Source: Streptomyces sp. SN-593
GTDB lineage: Bacteria; Actinomycetota; Actinomycetes; Streptomycetales; Streptomycetaceae
Reading direction: 5' to 3'
Length of the DNA stretch: 64,000 nucleotides
NCBI RefSeq assembly: GCF_016756395.1
Contig: NZ_AP018365.1
Location: 3,571,001-3,635,000, forward strand
Under the pieces are notes generated by a model. The model did no database searches and was not told the DNA's origin. It saw only the letters and a list, made by a program, of their open reading frames with translations. Shown one piece after another: positions 7,330-16,366 of the stretch. Numbering within the stretch: the first letter of the stretch is position 1; each line of letters begins with the position of its first letter. The position numbers were made by a program, and so were the translations under genes.

Positions 7330-10300
7330 ATGACCGACACCCGCGCCTCCCATGCACCGCTCCGGAGCGCCGGACGGACGGCCGTCCTCACCGAGCAGGC
7401 CCAGCAGGCCGAGCCGGCCGGCACCGCGCTCGACGGCCCCGGTTCCGTGACCGTCTCCTGCCTGCTGATGCAGGACGCCGTGTCCGCGGACGTGGTGTCC
7501 GTCGCCACCGGAACCGGCAAGGTCGCCCTGTTCGCCAACCCCTACCTGGACGGCAAGGAGGAGGCCCTGGTCGTCGACCAGGAGGGGCACCTGACCTACC
7601 TCGGACGCACGGACTCGACGACCGGTTGGGAGCAGGCGGACGTCACCGGCGGCGGCGCCGAGACGCTGACGGCCACCGAGGTCGTGGTGGTCGTCCACCC
7701 GCAGGACCGCACCCTGTGGGCGCTCTACAGCAGCGCCACCGGCGCCTATCCCCGGCTGCGGGCGCTGCGCCTGGTCGGCGACACCACCCAGGAGGGCGCG
7801 GTGACGTCCTGGAGCTGGCGGGCGGAACCGTCCGCCATCGCGACCCCCGGTGGCGACGGGGTCGACGGCCTGAGCCACCTGTACACGTACTACGACGGCA
7901 GGACGCCCGTCGTCTTCGGCTACGACGCCGGCTCCTCCCGCATGGCCGTCGTCCGGCCCAGCACGACGGGACCGTCCCGCTTCGCCACCTGGACCGCGGG
8001 GACCCTGAAGCAGGCGGCGGGGGCGGTCGACGACCTCGCCGGCGGATACGTCACGCCGGAGGACCGCGGCACCCCTCCGGCGCCCGTGGGCGGGAACATC
8101 GTCTACGTCCGCCGCGGGCGGAACCTCAGCCGCCACAGCTCCTCGGCGGGCGCGGCGGTCCCCATCGCGCCGGACGCCACCGAACTGGTCGGGGTCTACC
8201 GGCCGTACGGGCGGCCGGACCTCGGGTGCCTGTACCTGGACGGCTCCGGGAACCTCGTGACGTGGAACACCGACGGCACCCCGAACGGGAAGTACACCTA
8301 CACGGGCGGTCTGGGCCTGCGCACGGCCGACGCCTGGGTGGACGTCGACGGCATGGTCCACGTCTACGGCCTGGCCGTGGAGACCGACGGCGACGGGGTC
8401 GAGACGCACACGCTCAAAGTGCTCCACCAGGTGAGCTGGGAACCCGGCGGGGCGCCCGGCTGGTCCCGGGCCGCCGTCCCGTCGTCGATCCCGTTGGTTC
8501 CGGTGGACCCGGCCGCCCCGAAGTCCGCCGGCGGCGCGGGCGCCGCGCGGACGGCGCCGCACGGCGCCGCACCCGTGCCCACGTGCATCGGGCTGGTGCC
8601 GAAGGTCGCGTTCTTCGCGCTGGACCCGTTCCCCGACTCCCTGCCCAGCCAACTGGTGAAGCGGGAGGGGGTCGCGACGCCGTCGGACCAGTTCAGCATC
8701 CACACGCAGGACATCACCTCCGCCCGCTGGTCACGGGACAAGATCCGGCTGGCGCCGCAGGACGGCCCGGACCCGGTGAGCCGCGACCCGCACCTGGTCA
8801 GCCACTACGTCAGCTCGGTCACCGTCCTGGACGGGCGCGGCACCCCGATGCCCGCGGTGACCGTCCAGATCTCCGCGGAGACGCTGGTCGAGATCCAGGT
8901 CGACGGCGCCTCCTACCTGGTCGGACCGGGCTACCACGCCCGTCTGGCCACGAACAGCCTCGGCCGGATCACCGTCGCGACGCCCGCGGACAGCCTGCTG
9001 CCGGCCACCTTGCACGTGGACGTGATCGGGCTGGCGAAGGGCGCGATCATCCAGCCGGCGTCCGCGGTGCACGAGTACCTGGCCGGCACCGGCACGCTCC
9101 CGTCCCGGCAGGGCCTGTTCGACGCCGAGGCCCTCCGGACCGCCGAGGCCGACGGCAGGCCGCTGGTCGCCCCGGAGCACGAGGGCTCGGTCGACCACGT
9201 CGTCAACGGGACCAAGCAGGTGTTCAAGGTCGCCTCGGGACAGCCGCTGACCTCGCGGCTGTTCAGGGGCGCCGGACCCGCCCCGCACCTCCACGGCTTC
9301 GCGGTCGGGTCCGCCCCGGGCCACGCGCGGGCCGCCGGCGCCGGCGGTGTCGCCTACTCCGAGTTCACCACCCCCGACCAGGCACGGGCGCACCTGGAGG
9401 GGATACGGGCGCGGCCGGAGTACGGCGGCATCTGGGACGACTTCGTCAACTGGGCGGGCGACGTCTGGGAGGGCATCAAGAACGGCGCCATCGAGGTCTA
9501 CGAGGTCGCCGTGCACGCCGTGACCTCGGTCTTCGTCTGGGTCGGCGAGAAGATCGTCGAACTGGTCGGCTTCGCCATCGACACGGTCGAGAGCGCCGTG
9601 CACGCGGTCGAGGCGGTCATCAGGGAGGTCGTCGACGCCGTTTCGAGGGTCGTCGACTGGCTGAAGGCGCTGTTCGACTTCAAGGACATCTGGGACACCA
9701 AGCGGGCACTGGAGTCCGGGATGGGCATGCTCCTCTCCTACGGCAGCGCGACCCTGGAGCACTTCGGCAGCCTGCCCGGCGCCTGGTTCGAGAGCAAGGA
9801 AGCCGAGGTGAAGCAGTACTTCGACGGGCTCAGGAGCCGCTACGCCGGGCGCCCGCTGGGAGACGCGGGCAACCAGGTCCCCGCGATCACCGACGCGTCC
9901 GGGAGCACCGCCACACCTCAGGACCTGCGCGGCAACCCGCAGGCCACGTGGCTGCTCGACCAGGCGATGGGCTCCCGGGTCATGGCGGCCGCCGGCGGCG
10001 CCCCGTCGCCGGTGCGGGCCGACTCGGCGATCTTCGACGCGTTCACCGCGTTCGTCGGCGATCTGAGGAAGACCCGCATCGACGAGACGGCGCTGGAGGT
10101 GCTCGGCGACCTGGGGGCCGTCGTGGCGCAGGTCGTCGACGCCGCGGACCCGGAGCTGGCCGGCAAGGCCTCGATGACCGCGCTCATCGACACCCTCGAA
10201 AAGCTGATCAACGCCGTCCTCGCGATGCTGGACGCCGTCGTCAAGGCGGTCGTGGCCCTGGTCAAGGCGGTCGCGACGAACCTGACCGAGGTGCTGGGCG

Positions 10301-11448
10301 CGCAACCGCCCGGACTCATGGCGCTGAACACCCTCTACCGGTGGATCCAGACGTCGGGCGGGGTCGAGGAGGAGGACGTCGAGGACATCACCCTCGGCGG
10401 ACTGATCAGCCTGGTCGCGGGCTTCGCCGTCACCACCGTCCACAAGCTCGTCAACGGCGTGGACCGGGCGCCGTTCCCCGGCGGCTGGTTCCCGGTCGTC
10501 CCGGCGCCGCCGTGGCACCCCCAGTACGACCCGCGGGCCGGGTCCGGGGCCGACGACCCCGCCTTCAACGCGTCGATGAGGGACCTTCAGCTCGTGGCCG
10601 GTTCCATGGGCCTGGTCGGTGCCCTGTTCGACGTGGCCGCCGACCTGATGCCGCTCGGCGGGGACGCCGTCCCCGATCTGTTGCAGGTCGGCGTCGCGGC
10701 GGGCTCCAGCCTCTGCACCGCGACCCTCTTCGGCGTGCTCGGCTCCTGCCCGCCGGTCATGGGCATCGACTGGGAGGAAGGGGGCGGCAGGGCCTCCGCC
10801 GCCTTCGGCGTCGCGACCACCTACGCGCTGGCGTGCCTGGCCACCGTGGGTGCCCAGTTGGCGGGCTACGGCGACACCCCGATCCTCAAGAACATCGCCG
10901 ACGTCACCCTGGGCCCCATCACGGCATGCGCGGCCTCGGCGCTCGTCGTGTTCCTCGCGATCCCCGCCGACGGGGACGTCGACCCCTACGCGACGACCCA
11001 GATCGCCCTGGCCGGGGTACCCGGGATGGCGCAGATGCTCCGCTACCGGGCCACGCCGAAACAGCCCGGGGCCCAGGTGCGCGCGGGGATCGTCGCCGTG
11101 GTCGACGGTCTGGCCCAGGCGACGTCGTCCAGCATGCTGCTGGCCGCCGCGGCCAGGTCCGAGGTGGTCGTGCCGTCGCAGCAGCCGCACCTGCTGCCCG
11201 GCTCGGTGGGAGCGCCCTACACCGCCACCCTCGTGGCCGAGGGAGGCGGCGACCCCTTCAACGAGCCGCTGCGGGGGTGGACCGTGGACAGCGGGTCGCT
11301 GCCCGCGGGCCTGAGTCTCGCGCCGTCCGGCGTCATCTCCGGGACGCCGACGAAGGCGGGCCGGTACACCTTCACCGTCACCGTCTCGAACTCCTTCAAG
11401 CCGCCCCAGTACGCCTCCCCGACGGCGCTCACCCTGACCGTCGGCTGA
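7330..11448 (+). CDS. Large multidomain protein of unknown function with C-terminal Ig-like domain
   Basis: 1372 residues with no signal peptide. I do not recognise the family. Residues 1-400 are beta-rich with repeated Trp/Gly/Asp turns, propeller-like. Residues about 430-620 look like a beta-sandwich. Residues about 700-800 are a run of amphipathic helices (VWEGIKNGAIEVYEVAVHAV and following). Residues about 920-1040 are hydrophobic helices (AMLDAVVKAVVALVKAV), and about 1110-1230 hold further membrane-like segments. The last 90 residues form a putative Ig (He_PIG-type) domain ending in LPAGLSLAPSGVISGTPTKA. It starts at an ATG behind GAAAGG and is followed by a strong hairpin, so it is a single-gene unit. 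A membrane-inserting or cell-surface role is a guess from the helical segments. Confidence 0.8.
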   Translation: MTDTRASHAPLRSAGRTAVLTEQAQQAEPAGTALDGPGSVTVSCLLMQDAVSADVVSVATGTGKVALFANPYLDGKEEALVVDQEGHLTYLGRTDSTTGWEQADVTGGGAETLTATEVVVVVHPQDRTLWALYSSATGAYPRLRALRLVGDTTQEGAVTSWSWRAEPSAIATPGGDGVDGLSHLYTYYDGRTPVVFGYDAGSSRMAVVRPSTTGPSRFATWTAGTLKQAAGAVDDLAGGYVTPEDRGTPPAPVGGNIVYVRRGRNLSRHSSSAGAAVPIAPDATELVGVYRPYGRPDLGCLYLDGSGNLVTWNTDGTPNGKYTYTGGLGLRTADAWVDVDGMVHVYGLAVETDGDGVETHTLKVLHQVSWEPGGAPGWSRAAVPSSIPLVPVDPAAPKSAGGAGAARTAPHGAAPVPTCIGLVPKVAFFALDPFPDSLPSQLVKREGVATPSDQFSIHTQDITSARWSRDKIRLAPQDGPDPVSRDPHLVSHYVSSVTVLDGRGTPMPAVTVQISAETLVEIQVDGASYLVGPGYHARLATNSLGRITVATPADSLLPATLHVDVIGLAKGAIIQPASAVHEYLAGTGTLPSRQGLFDAEALRTAEADGRPLVAPEHEGSVDHVVNGTKQVFKVASGQPLTSRLFRGAGPAPHLHGFAVGSAPGHARAAGAGGVAYSEFTTPDQARAHLEGIRARPEYGGIWDDFVNWAGDVWEGIKNGAIEVYEVAVHAVTSVFVWVGEKIVELVGFAIDTVESAVHAVEAVIREVVDAVSRVVDWLKALFDFKDIWDTKRALESGMGMLLSYGSATLEHFGSLPGAWFESKEAEVKQYFDGLRSRYAGRPLGDAGNQVPAITDASGSTATPQDLRGNPQATWLLDQAMGSRVMAAAGGAPSPVRADSAIFDAFTAFVGDLRKTRIDETALEVLGDLGAVVAQVVDAADPELAGKASMTALIDTLEKLINAVLAMLDAVVKAVVALVKAVATNLTEVLGAQPPGLMALNTLYRWIQTSGGVEEEDVEDITLGGLISLVAGFAVTTVHKLVNGVDRAPFPGGWFPVVPAPPWHPQYDPRAGSGADDPAFNASMRDLQLVAGSMGLVGALFDVAADLMPLGGDAVPDLLQVGVAAGSSLCTATLFGVLGSCPPVMGIDWEEGGGRASAAFGVATTYALACLATVGAQLAGYGDTPILKNIADVTLGPITACAASALVVFLAIPADGDVDPYATTQIALAGVPGMAQMLRYRATPKQPGAQVRAGIVAVVDGLAQATSSSMLLAAAARSEVVVPSQQPHLLPGSVGAPYTATLVAEGGGDPFNEPLRGWTVDSGSLPAGLSLAPSGVISGTPTKAGRYTFTVTVSNSFKPPQYASPTALTLTVG

Positions 11449-11462
11449 ACGCGCGGCACGGC

Positions 11463-11496
11463 CTCGGCTCGCCCGCCGGGTCGCGGGCGAGCCGGG
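11463..11496 (+). terminator. Hairpin terminator after the 1372-aa gene
   Basis: A GC-rich stem of 10 perfect base pairs (11466-11475 with 11484-11493) can be extended outward by about three more pairs, around an 8-nt loop. It starts 15 bp after the stop codon. No T-tract follows, as is usual in Streptomyces. Confidence 0.6.
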
Positions 11497-11498
11497 CG

Positions 11499-11562
11499 TC
11501 GCGGCGCTACCGCGGGTGCCCTCGCGGGGGCTTCGCGGGCGACATCGCGGCGCTACCGCGGG
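11499..11562. repeat. 18-bp direct repeat in convergent gap
   Basis: The 18-bp sequence beginning TCGCGGCGCTACC occurs at 11499-11516 and again at 11545-11562. It is embedded in a degenerate CTCGCGGG-type repeat that fills the gap between two convergent genes (to about 11630). No gene is seen in this gap. Confidence 0.6.
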
Positions 11563-11633
11563 GGACTTCCCGGACGACCGCGCGGGCGCCCTCGCAAGGG
11601 CGGCCTCGCGGACGGCCTCGCGGGCACCCCCCG

Positions 11634-13625
11634 CTACGACCCGCTCGGGGCGCCTGCCGCGTCCATCTGCGCCAGTGTCCGCGTCTCCCAGAACGTGTGG
11701 CCCGCCTTCCGGTAAAGGGCCGCCGCCGACTGGAAGCGCTCGCGGGCGAGGAGCCGGTCGCCGTCGGCGAGGGCGGCGCTTGCCGCCGTCGACTCGGCCA
11801 TCGCGCTCCAGGCCGAACTCTCGAAGGAGTCGGCCAGTTGGGCGGCCGCCGAGGCGAGGGCGTGCGCGCCCTCCCGGTCGCCGACCTGGGCGAGCACCTG
11901 CGCGCCGACCGGGTTGAGCAGGGCGCTACAGGTCAGGCAGGCGCCGTGGCGGGCGGCCGCGGCCTGAGTGGCCCGGACCGCGCGGATCGCCCCTTCCGGT
12001 TCGCCCCGCTCCAGGGCCGCCAGCGCGGCGGTCCCGTGCAGCCGGGCCCATGCGTGGCGTGCCATCGGAGTGACCGTCGCTATCGCGGTCGCACGCTTCA
12101 GGTAGGACGCGGCGCCGTCGTGATCGCCTTCGCAGGCCGCGAGTTCGGCCCGGCGGATCCACGGCAGGGCGACCGAACGGCTCCCCAGCGGCGCGTACAG
12201 GTCGCAGCTGCGTTCCAGACACGCCGCCGCCTCCTCCCACCGGGCCCGCAGCAGCAGCGACTCGCCCAGCATGCACCAGGCGAACGCCTGCGCCGGCACG
12301 GCGTCGGCGCGCTCGGCGACGGCCAGGGTCCGGCGGGCGTACTCCTCGACGTCGTCGGCGAACCCGTCTCCGTAGAGCTGGTACTGCCCGAGACAGTGGT
12401 TGAAGTCGCAGAGCCGGGCGATGCGGACCCCCTGGGCCGGATGGGCAAGCCCCTCCATCTGGACCTGCAACCCCTGCCGCCAGCCGCCCTGGACGTGCGA
12501 GATGAACGCGAGCGTCTCCAACGCCATGGCGACGTCGTCCGCGTCGCCGTCGGTGCGGGCCAGGTCGTGGGCCTGCTCGGCGAGGCGGCGTGCCGCGGCG
12601 ATGTCGCCGCGCTCCCAGGCCAGGTTCGCCCGCAGGCAGACCAGCCGGCCGAACTCGGCCGGGACCGGTGCGAGTTCCTCGGCGGCCGCGAGATGCGGCT
12701 CCGCCCCGTCGGGCAGGTGCCGCAGCAGCCACGCGCTCGCGCACTTCCGGTGGATGCGGCCGTTCGCCGCGGGTTCGGAGCAGACCGCGAGGGCCCGTTC
12801 GAACGCTTCGACGGCCCCGACGTGATCGCCCGACTGGACGCGAAGGTCGCCGACGCGTTCCCACAGGTCGGCCGTGAGGTCGGGCTCGGATATCTGCCCC
12901 GCGTTGATCTCCGCGAACTGGCGCTGCGTCTCCGGACGCGGTTCGGTGCCGAGTTCCGCGTGGAGGAGCTCGCACAACCGCGCGTACTGCCGCCGCGCCT
13001 CGTCACGGCGGCCCGCCAAGGCGTACAGACGCATCAGCCAGGCGTGGGCGTCCTCCCGCAGGGGCTCCTCCGCGACCAGCCGCTGGACCGTGCGCGCGGC
13101 ACCGTTGAGGTCACCGCGTGCCTCCAGCAGCCCGGCCAGTTCCTCCAGCGCGGCCGACCGGTCGAGCCGGAGTTCGTCGCGCGGCGCGACCGCCCAGTCC
13201 TCGTAGACGTCCTCGGGAAGCAGACCGTCCCGGTAGGTCTCGATAGCGGCGACATACGTCCTGACCTCCCGGTTCCTGCGGGCCGACGCCACAAGCGACC
13301 AGTAGTCGGCGACATCGACCCCGAGGCCGTCGGAGGGCAGGCACAGCAGGTCGCCGGCCGAGACGATCAGTTGGGCGCCGCTCTCGGCGCCCAGGCTCCG
13401 GCGTGCCGCGTGCAGGGCCTTGCGCAGGTTCGCGCCGGCCGCCCGCGGGTCGAGATCGGGCCACAGCGCGTCCATCACCTGGTCCCTGCGCAGGCGGTGG
13501 CCGGGCGCCAGGGCAAGTAACTTGACCAGCGCCGCCGGCTTGCGCAGGGACCACGCCTCCGGCGGCACGACACGGCCTCCGACGGTGACCCGAAAGCCAC
13601 CGAGCAAGTCAATCCGTAGATCCAT
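11634..13625 (-). CDS. SARP/AfsR-type transcriptional regulator with TPR domain
   Basis: 663 residues. The N-terminal OmpR-like winged helix (starting MDLRIDLLGGFRV, with LRKPAALVKLLALAPGHRL) is followed by a bacterial transcriptional activator domain around residues 95-245 (YRDGLLPEDVYEDWA to ELHAELGTEP). The remaining 400 residues are alpha-helical TPR-like repeats. No P-loop NB-ARC module is present, which separates it from full AfsR. SARP proteins activate antibiotic and pigment clusters by binding direct repeats at -35 regions. Convergent with the 1372-aa gene and about 5 kb from the PKS operon, it is a candidate cluster activator, but nothing in the sequence ties it to that operon. Confidence 0.88.
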   Translation of the reverse strand: MDLRIDLLGGFRVTVGGRVVPPEAWSLRKPAALVKLLALAPGHRLRRDQVMDALWPDLDPRAAGANLRKALHAARRSLGAESGAQLIVSAGDLLCLPSDGLGVDVADYWSLVASARRNREVRTYVAAIETYRDGLLPEDVYEDWAVAPRDELRLDRSAALEELAGLLEARGDLNGAARTVQRLVAEEPLREDAHAWLMRLYALAGRRDEARRQYARLCELLHAELGTEPRPETQRQFAEINAGQISEPDLTADLWERVGDLRVQSGDHVGAVEAFERALAVCSEPAANGRIHRKCASAWLLRHLPDGAEPHLAAAEELAPVPAEFGRLVCLRANLAWERGDIAAARRLAEQAHDLARTDGDADDVAMALETLAFISHVQGGWRQGLQVQMEGLAHPAQGVRIARLCDFNHCLGQYQLYGDGFADDVEEYARRTLAVAERADAVPAQAFAWCMLGESLLLRARWEEAAACLERSCDLYAPLGSRSVALPWIRRAELAACEGDHDGAASYLKRATAIATVTPMARHAWARLHGTAALAALERGEPEGAIRAVRATQAAAARHGACLTCSALLNPVGAQVLAQVGDREGAHALASAAAQLADSFESSAWSAMAESTAASAALADGDRLLARERFQSAAALYRKAGHTFWETRTLAQMDAAGAPSGS

Positions 13626-13689
13626 CGCGTTGCCCCTGAACCCGTCGTCATCAGCGTAATTCCGTCACTATGACAGGGAATGACGATGA

Positions 13690-13875
13690 TGGCGGACCAC
13701 GTCCGCACCGGCACCGAGGGTTGGGGGGCAGTTCCTGATCGGAGGCCGCTACGACGACCGGCTCACCCGCACGGCCGACGGATGGCGCATCACACGACGC
13801 AAGGTCACCGTCCCGTGGACGCAGGGAAACGCGCGCGTCTTGGGCAACACCCTCAAGCGACGCACCACCGACTGA
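13690..13875 (+). pseudogene. C-terminal fossil of a SnoaL/NTF2-like protein
   Basis: In the frame ending at the TGA at 13873-13875, the translation includes GRYDDRLTRTADGWRITRR followed by KVTVPWTQGN. This is the recognisable end of SnoaL-like (NTF2-fold) domain proteins. Only about 50 residues match and no start codon with a Shine-Dalgarno precedes them, so this is a truncated remnant. SnoaL-like proteins include polyketide cyclases and many unrelated small enzymes. Confidence 0.55.
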
Positions 13876-14018
13876 GGACTCCGCGACAGGGGAGCCGACC
13901 CCCACCACTCCCCCTGTCGTCGGGAGCTCCCGGCACACGACTGACGATCCGTCACCAAGCCGTCGGAAGGTCTGGTGCCGATACGTCAGAACCCCGGCCG
14001 CTTACCGACCGGGGTTCC

Positions 14019-14834
14019 CTACAGCAGGCCGTCGCGCTGAGCCTGGTGGACGGTGGGGACGGTGGCGGTGAAGCCGAGGGTGCGCAGGAGGGTGCCGTCG
14101 GCGCGGCCCGTCCAGGGATCGTCGAGTGGTTCGGCGGAGGGTTCGTAGGGGGCGCCGACGATCCGAGCGATCTCGTAGATGGTGGTGGGGGACTCGTCCA
14201 CGACGTTGACGGTGTGTCCGTCGAGCGCGCCGGTGAGGGCGAGCCTGACGGCGGTGGCGATGTCACGGTGGTGGATGAGGTCGAGGGTCTGGGCGGGGTG
14301 CCACTTCCAGTTGCCCATGAGGGCGGGGGCGGATTCGAGGTGGCCGTCCTTGTCGCCGTAGACGAAGCCGAAACGCAGGATGCTCCAGTTGAGGCCACTG
14401 GCCTTGAGGTCGGCCTCGGCCTGGATCTTGCTGGCCGGATAGGGGAGGTCGGCGGTGGTGGGGTCGTCCTCGCGGGCGGGCCGGTCCAGGCCGGATCCGT
14501 AGACGAGGCCGGTACTGGCCATGGTGAAGCGTGCCTGCGGTGCCTGGGCCCTGGTCGCTGCGATGAGGTTGCGCGTGCCCTCGACGTTGGTGCGGTGGAT
14601 GGCGTCCGTGTCCTGGGTGCGGAACAGAGCGGCCAGGTGCACGACGTCGGTGACGCCGTCGAGCGCGCCATCGAGCGAGCCGGGGTCGAGGATGTCACCC
14701 TCGACAGGCGTGACGCCTGCGGGGGCGGACCTGCCGGGGCGGACGAGGGCGCGGCAGTCGACGCCGGCGTCCACGAGGCGGGGCAGGAGGCGGGTGCCGA
14801 CCAGTCCGGTGGCACCGGTGACGAGGATCGTCAT
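14019..14834 (-). CDS. NAD(P)-dependent epimerase/dehydratase-family protein
   Basis: 271 residues, extended SDR type. The nucleotide-binding motif is at the N-terminus (TGATGLVGTRLL). The NVEGTRNL element comes next, and the catalytic Tyr-x-x-x-Lys is seen in LPYPASKIQAEAD. It overlaps the MarR gene stop by 4 bp and is the second gene of a two-gene unit, so it is presumably induced when the MarR repressor is released. The substrate is unknown; nucleoside-sugar epimerase and NAD(P)H reductase are both possible. Confidence 0.88.
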   Translation of the reverse strand: MTILVTGATGLVGTRLLPRLVDAGVDCRALVRPGRSAPAGVTPVEGDILDPGSLDGALDGVTDVVHLAALFRTQDTDAIHRTNVEGTRNLIAATRAQAPQARFTMASTGLVYGSGLDRPAREDDPTTADLPYPASKIQAEADLKASGLNWSILRFGFVYGDKDGHLESAPALMGNWKWHPAQTLDLIHHRDIATAVRLALTGALDGHTVNVVDESPTTIYEIARIVGAPYEPSAEPLDDPWTGRADGTLLRTLGFTATVPTVHQAQRDGLL

Positions 14835-15295
14835 GGGGCTGTCTCTTCCTTCAGGTGGTGTGCGAGTCGTTCAGTGGCCCCGCGCAGGATGCGGACGACC
14901 TGCGCCTGCTCCTCCTCGCTCACGCCGTCGAAGGCGACCGCGAGGATGCGGGCGATGGGGTCGGGCAGCCGTGTCCACAGTTCGCCGCCCGCTTCGGTGA
15001 GGCGCAGCGTCTTCTGTCGCAGGTCGCCGGGGTCGGGTGTCTGTTCCACGAGTCCTTTGCGGACCAGGGCGGCGACGACGCCGGTCATCGTGGCGCGCTC
15101 TATACGGAGCGCGCGTACGAGGTCGCGCTGCCTGGTCGGACCGTCGTGAGCAAGCTGGTAGAGCACGTACCACTGGGTCGGCCCGAGTCCGTGGGGGCGC
15201 AGGATCGACTCCAGAACCGCTTGGCTGGTCTGGTAGTACCGCTTCGCCCACGCGCCTGCGGATTCATGCTGCTCGCGCACGTCTTTGCTAGCCAC
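14831..15295 (-). CDS. MarR-family repressor (leaderless GTG start)
   Basis: 154 residues with the MarR winged helix: the recognition region is LRIERATMTGVVAALVRKGL and the wing is PDPGDLRQKTLRLTEAG. The GTG at 15293-15295 has no Shine-Dalgarno. A TTGACA/CATTAT promoter places the transcription start at or within a few bases of that GTG, so the mRNA is probably leaderless. The start codon lies inside one arm of a perfect palindrome, giving direct autoregulation. The gene is followed with a 4-bp overlap by the epimerase gene, its likely target. Confidence 0.9.
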   Translation of the reverse strand: MASKDVREQHESAGAWAKRYYQTSQAVLESILRPHGLGPTQWYVLYQLAHDGPTRQRDLVRALRIERATMTGVVAALVRKGLVEQTPDPGDLRQKTLRLTEAGGELWTRLPDPIARILAVAFDGVSEEEQAQVVRILRGATERLAHHLKEETAP

Positions 15296-15331
15296 CTAAC
15301 AAATAATGTTAGGTGGCTAGCAATATGTCAA
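15286..15331 (-). promoter_or_regulatory. MarR promoter overlapped by a perfect 15-bp-arm operator
   Basis: The arms 15286-15300 and 15308-15322 are exact reverse complements around a 7-nt AT-rich centre (AAATAAT). On the minus strand a consensus -35 TTGACA (15326-15331) is separated by 17 bp from a -10 CATTAT (15303-15308). The start codon of the MarR gene begins 7 nt after the -10. The palindrome covers the spacer, the -10 and the start site, so a bound dimer would block RNA polymerase. Confidence 0.82.
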
Positions 15332-15422
15332 ACGGACGAAGCCGATGGCGTTCGTGCCAGGAGCCGCCCGGGACACGTTCCGCCGTGACGGACACCACTG
15401 GTGTGGTGTCCGGGCTGCCGCT

Positions 15423-16265
15423 TCAGTCGGTCGGGAACTTCTGGGCCCCGATCACCTGCAGGAGGCGCAGTTTCTCGGCTGCGTTCGTGCCGTCGAGCGG
15501 GAGCAGGACCCGGATTCTGAGGTCGGACTGCGGCGGGTGGAGAACCTGGCACCGGAGCTGGACGAGTCCCACGGACGGATGTCTGATCTCCTTGATGTCG
15601 GCGCTGCGGACCGCGACGTCGTGCCGTTCCCACAATCGTCCGAACTCCTCCGACTGGGCGGCGAGTTCGTCGACGAGTTGGCCGACTGCCGGGTCCGCGG
15701 GCCGCCGGGAGTACGTGGCGCGGAGGTCGCTGACGTGCGCCTCCGACAGACGCGCCTGTTGCTCCTGCGGGATGTGCTGGCGGGACGGGGCGTCGGTGAA
15801 CCAGTTCCAGTGGACGTTGCCGCCCCGGCCGGGACGCCGCTCGTCGCGGCCCAGCAGCAGGTCGTCCAGGGAGTTCGACCACAACACGTCGCCCAGGTCG
15901 TTGCAGATGAGGACCGGGAGGCTGTCGAGGTGTTCGGTGAGCTGAAGCAGTACAGGATCCACCCGGTGGTGGGGCCGCCGCGCCGGGACGGGGAAGCCGG
16001 CCAGTCGGAAGAGGTGGTCGCGCTGGTCGGGATCGCAGCGCAGCGCGCGGGCCAGGGCGATGACGACCGGCTCGGACGGGTGGGAGCCGCGAGCCTGTTC
16101 CAGGCGCGCGTAGAAGTCGCTCGACACGCCCGCGAGGACGGCCACCTCCTCCCGGCGCAGCCCGCGGGTGCGGCGGCGGGAGCCTCCGGGCAGGCCGACG
16201 TCGGCTGGCTGCAGTCTCTCCCGCCGGCGGCGCAGGAAATCGCCCAGCGCGATACGGTCAGTCAT
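15423..16265 (-). CDS. MmyB-type XRE-family transcriptional regulator
   Basis: 280 residues. An N-terminal helix-turn-helix (GLRREEVAVLAGVSSDFYAR, followed by LEQARG) is joined to an MmyB-like ligand-binding PAS domain (VLICNDLGDVLWSN, then GGNVHWNWFTDAP). This family typically regulates a divergently transcribed enzyme gene and may sense fatty-acid-like ligands. Here the alpha/beta hydrolase starts 101 bp away on the other strand, and the gap holds a long near-perfect palindrome. Start at the ATG at 16265; a GTG one codon upstream is an alternative. Confidence 0.88.
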   Translation of the reverse strand: MTDRIALGDFLRRRRERLQPADVGLPGGSRRRTRGLRREEVAVLAGVSSDFYARLEQARGSHPSEPVVIALARALRCDPDQRDHLFRLAGFPVPARRPHHRVDPVLLQLTEHLDSLPVLICNDLGDVLWSNSLDDLLLGRDERRPGRGGNVHWNWFTDAPSRQHIPQEQQARLSEAHVSDLRATYSRRPADPAVGQLVDELAAQSEEFGRLWERHDVAVRSADIKEIRHPSVGLVQLRCQVLHPPQSDLRIRVLLPLDGTNAAEKLRLLQVIGAQKFPTD

Positions 16266-16293
16266 CACTCCAGTCTGCGACCGGGGCCCACCG

Positions 16294-16322
16294 GTATCCA
16301 GGACCAGATGGGTCCCGGATAC
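16294..16322. promoter_or_regulatory. Candidate MmyB operator between divergent genes
   Basis: The 12-nt arms GTATCCAGGACC (16294-16305) and GGTCCCGGATAC (16311-16322) are reverse complements with a single mismatch, around a 5-nt centre. It is the only strong dyad in the 101-bp gap, well placed to control both the regulator and the hydrolase. Confidence 0.65.
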
Positions 16323-16366
16323 TCCGAGCCTGCCCTGGCTCCGCTTGCGGTGACACGCTTGCCCAC

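Noticed and set aside
6864..13520. A 2218-codon plus-strand open frame and other very long antisense frames
   Set aside because: It overlaps the 1372-aa gene and lies antisense to the SARP gene. Its translation is Arg/Gly/Pro-rich without any domain, the usual shadow in high-GC DNA.
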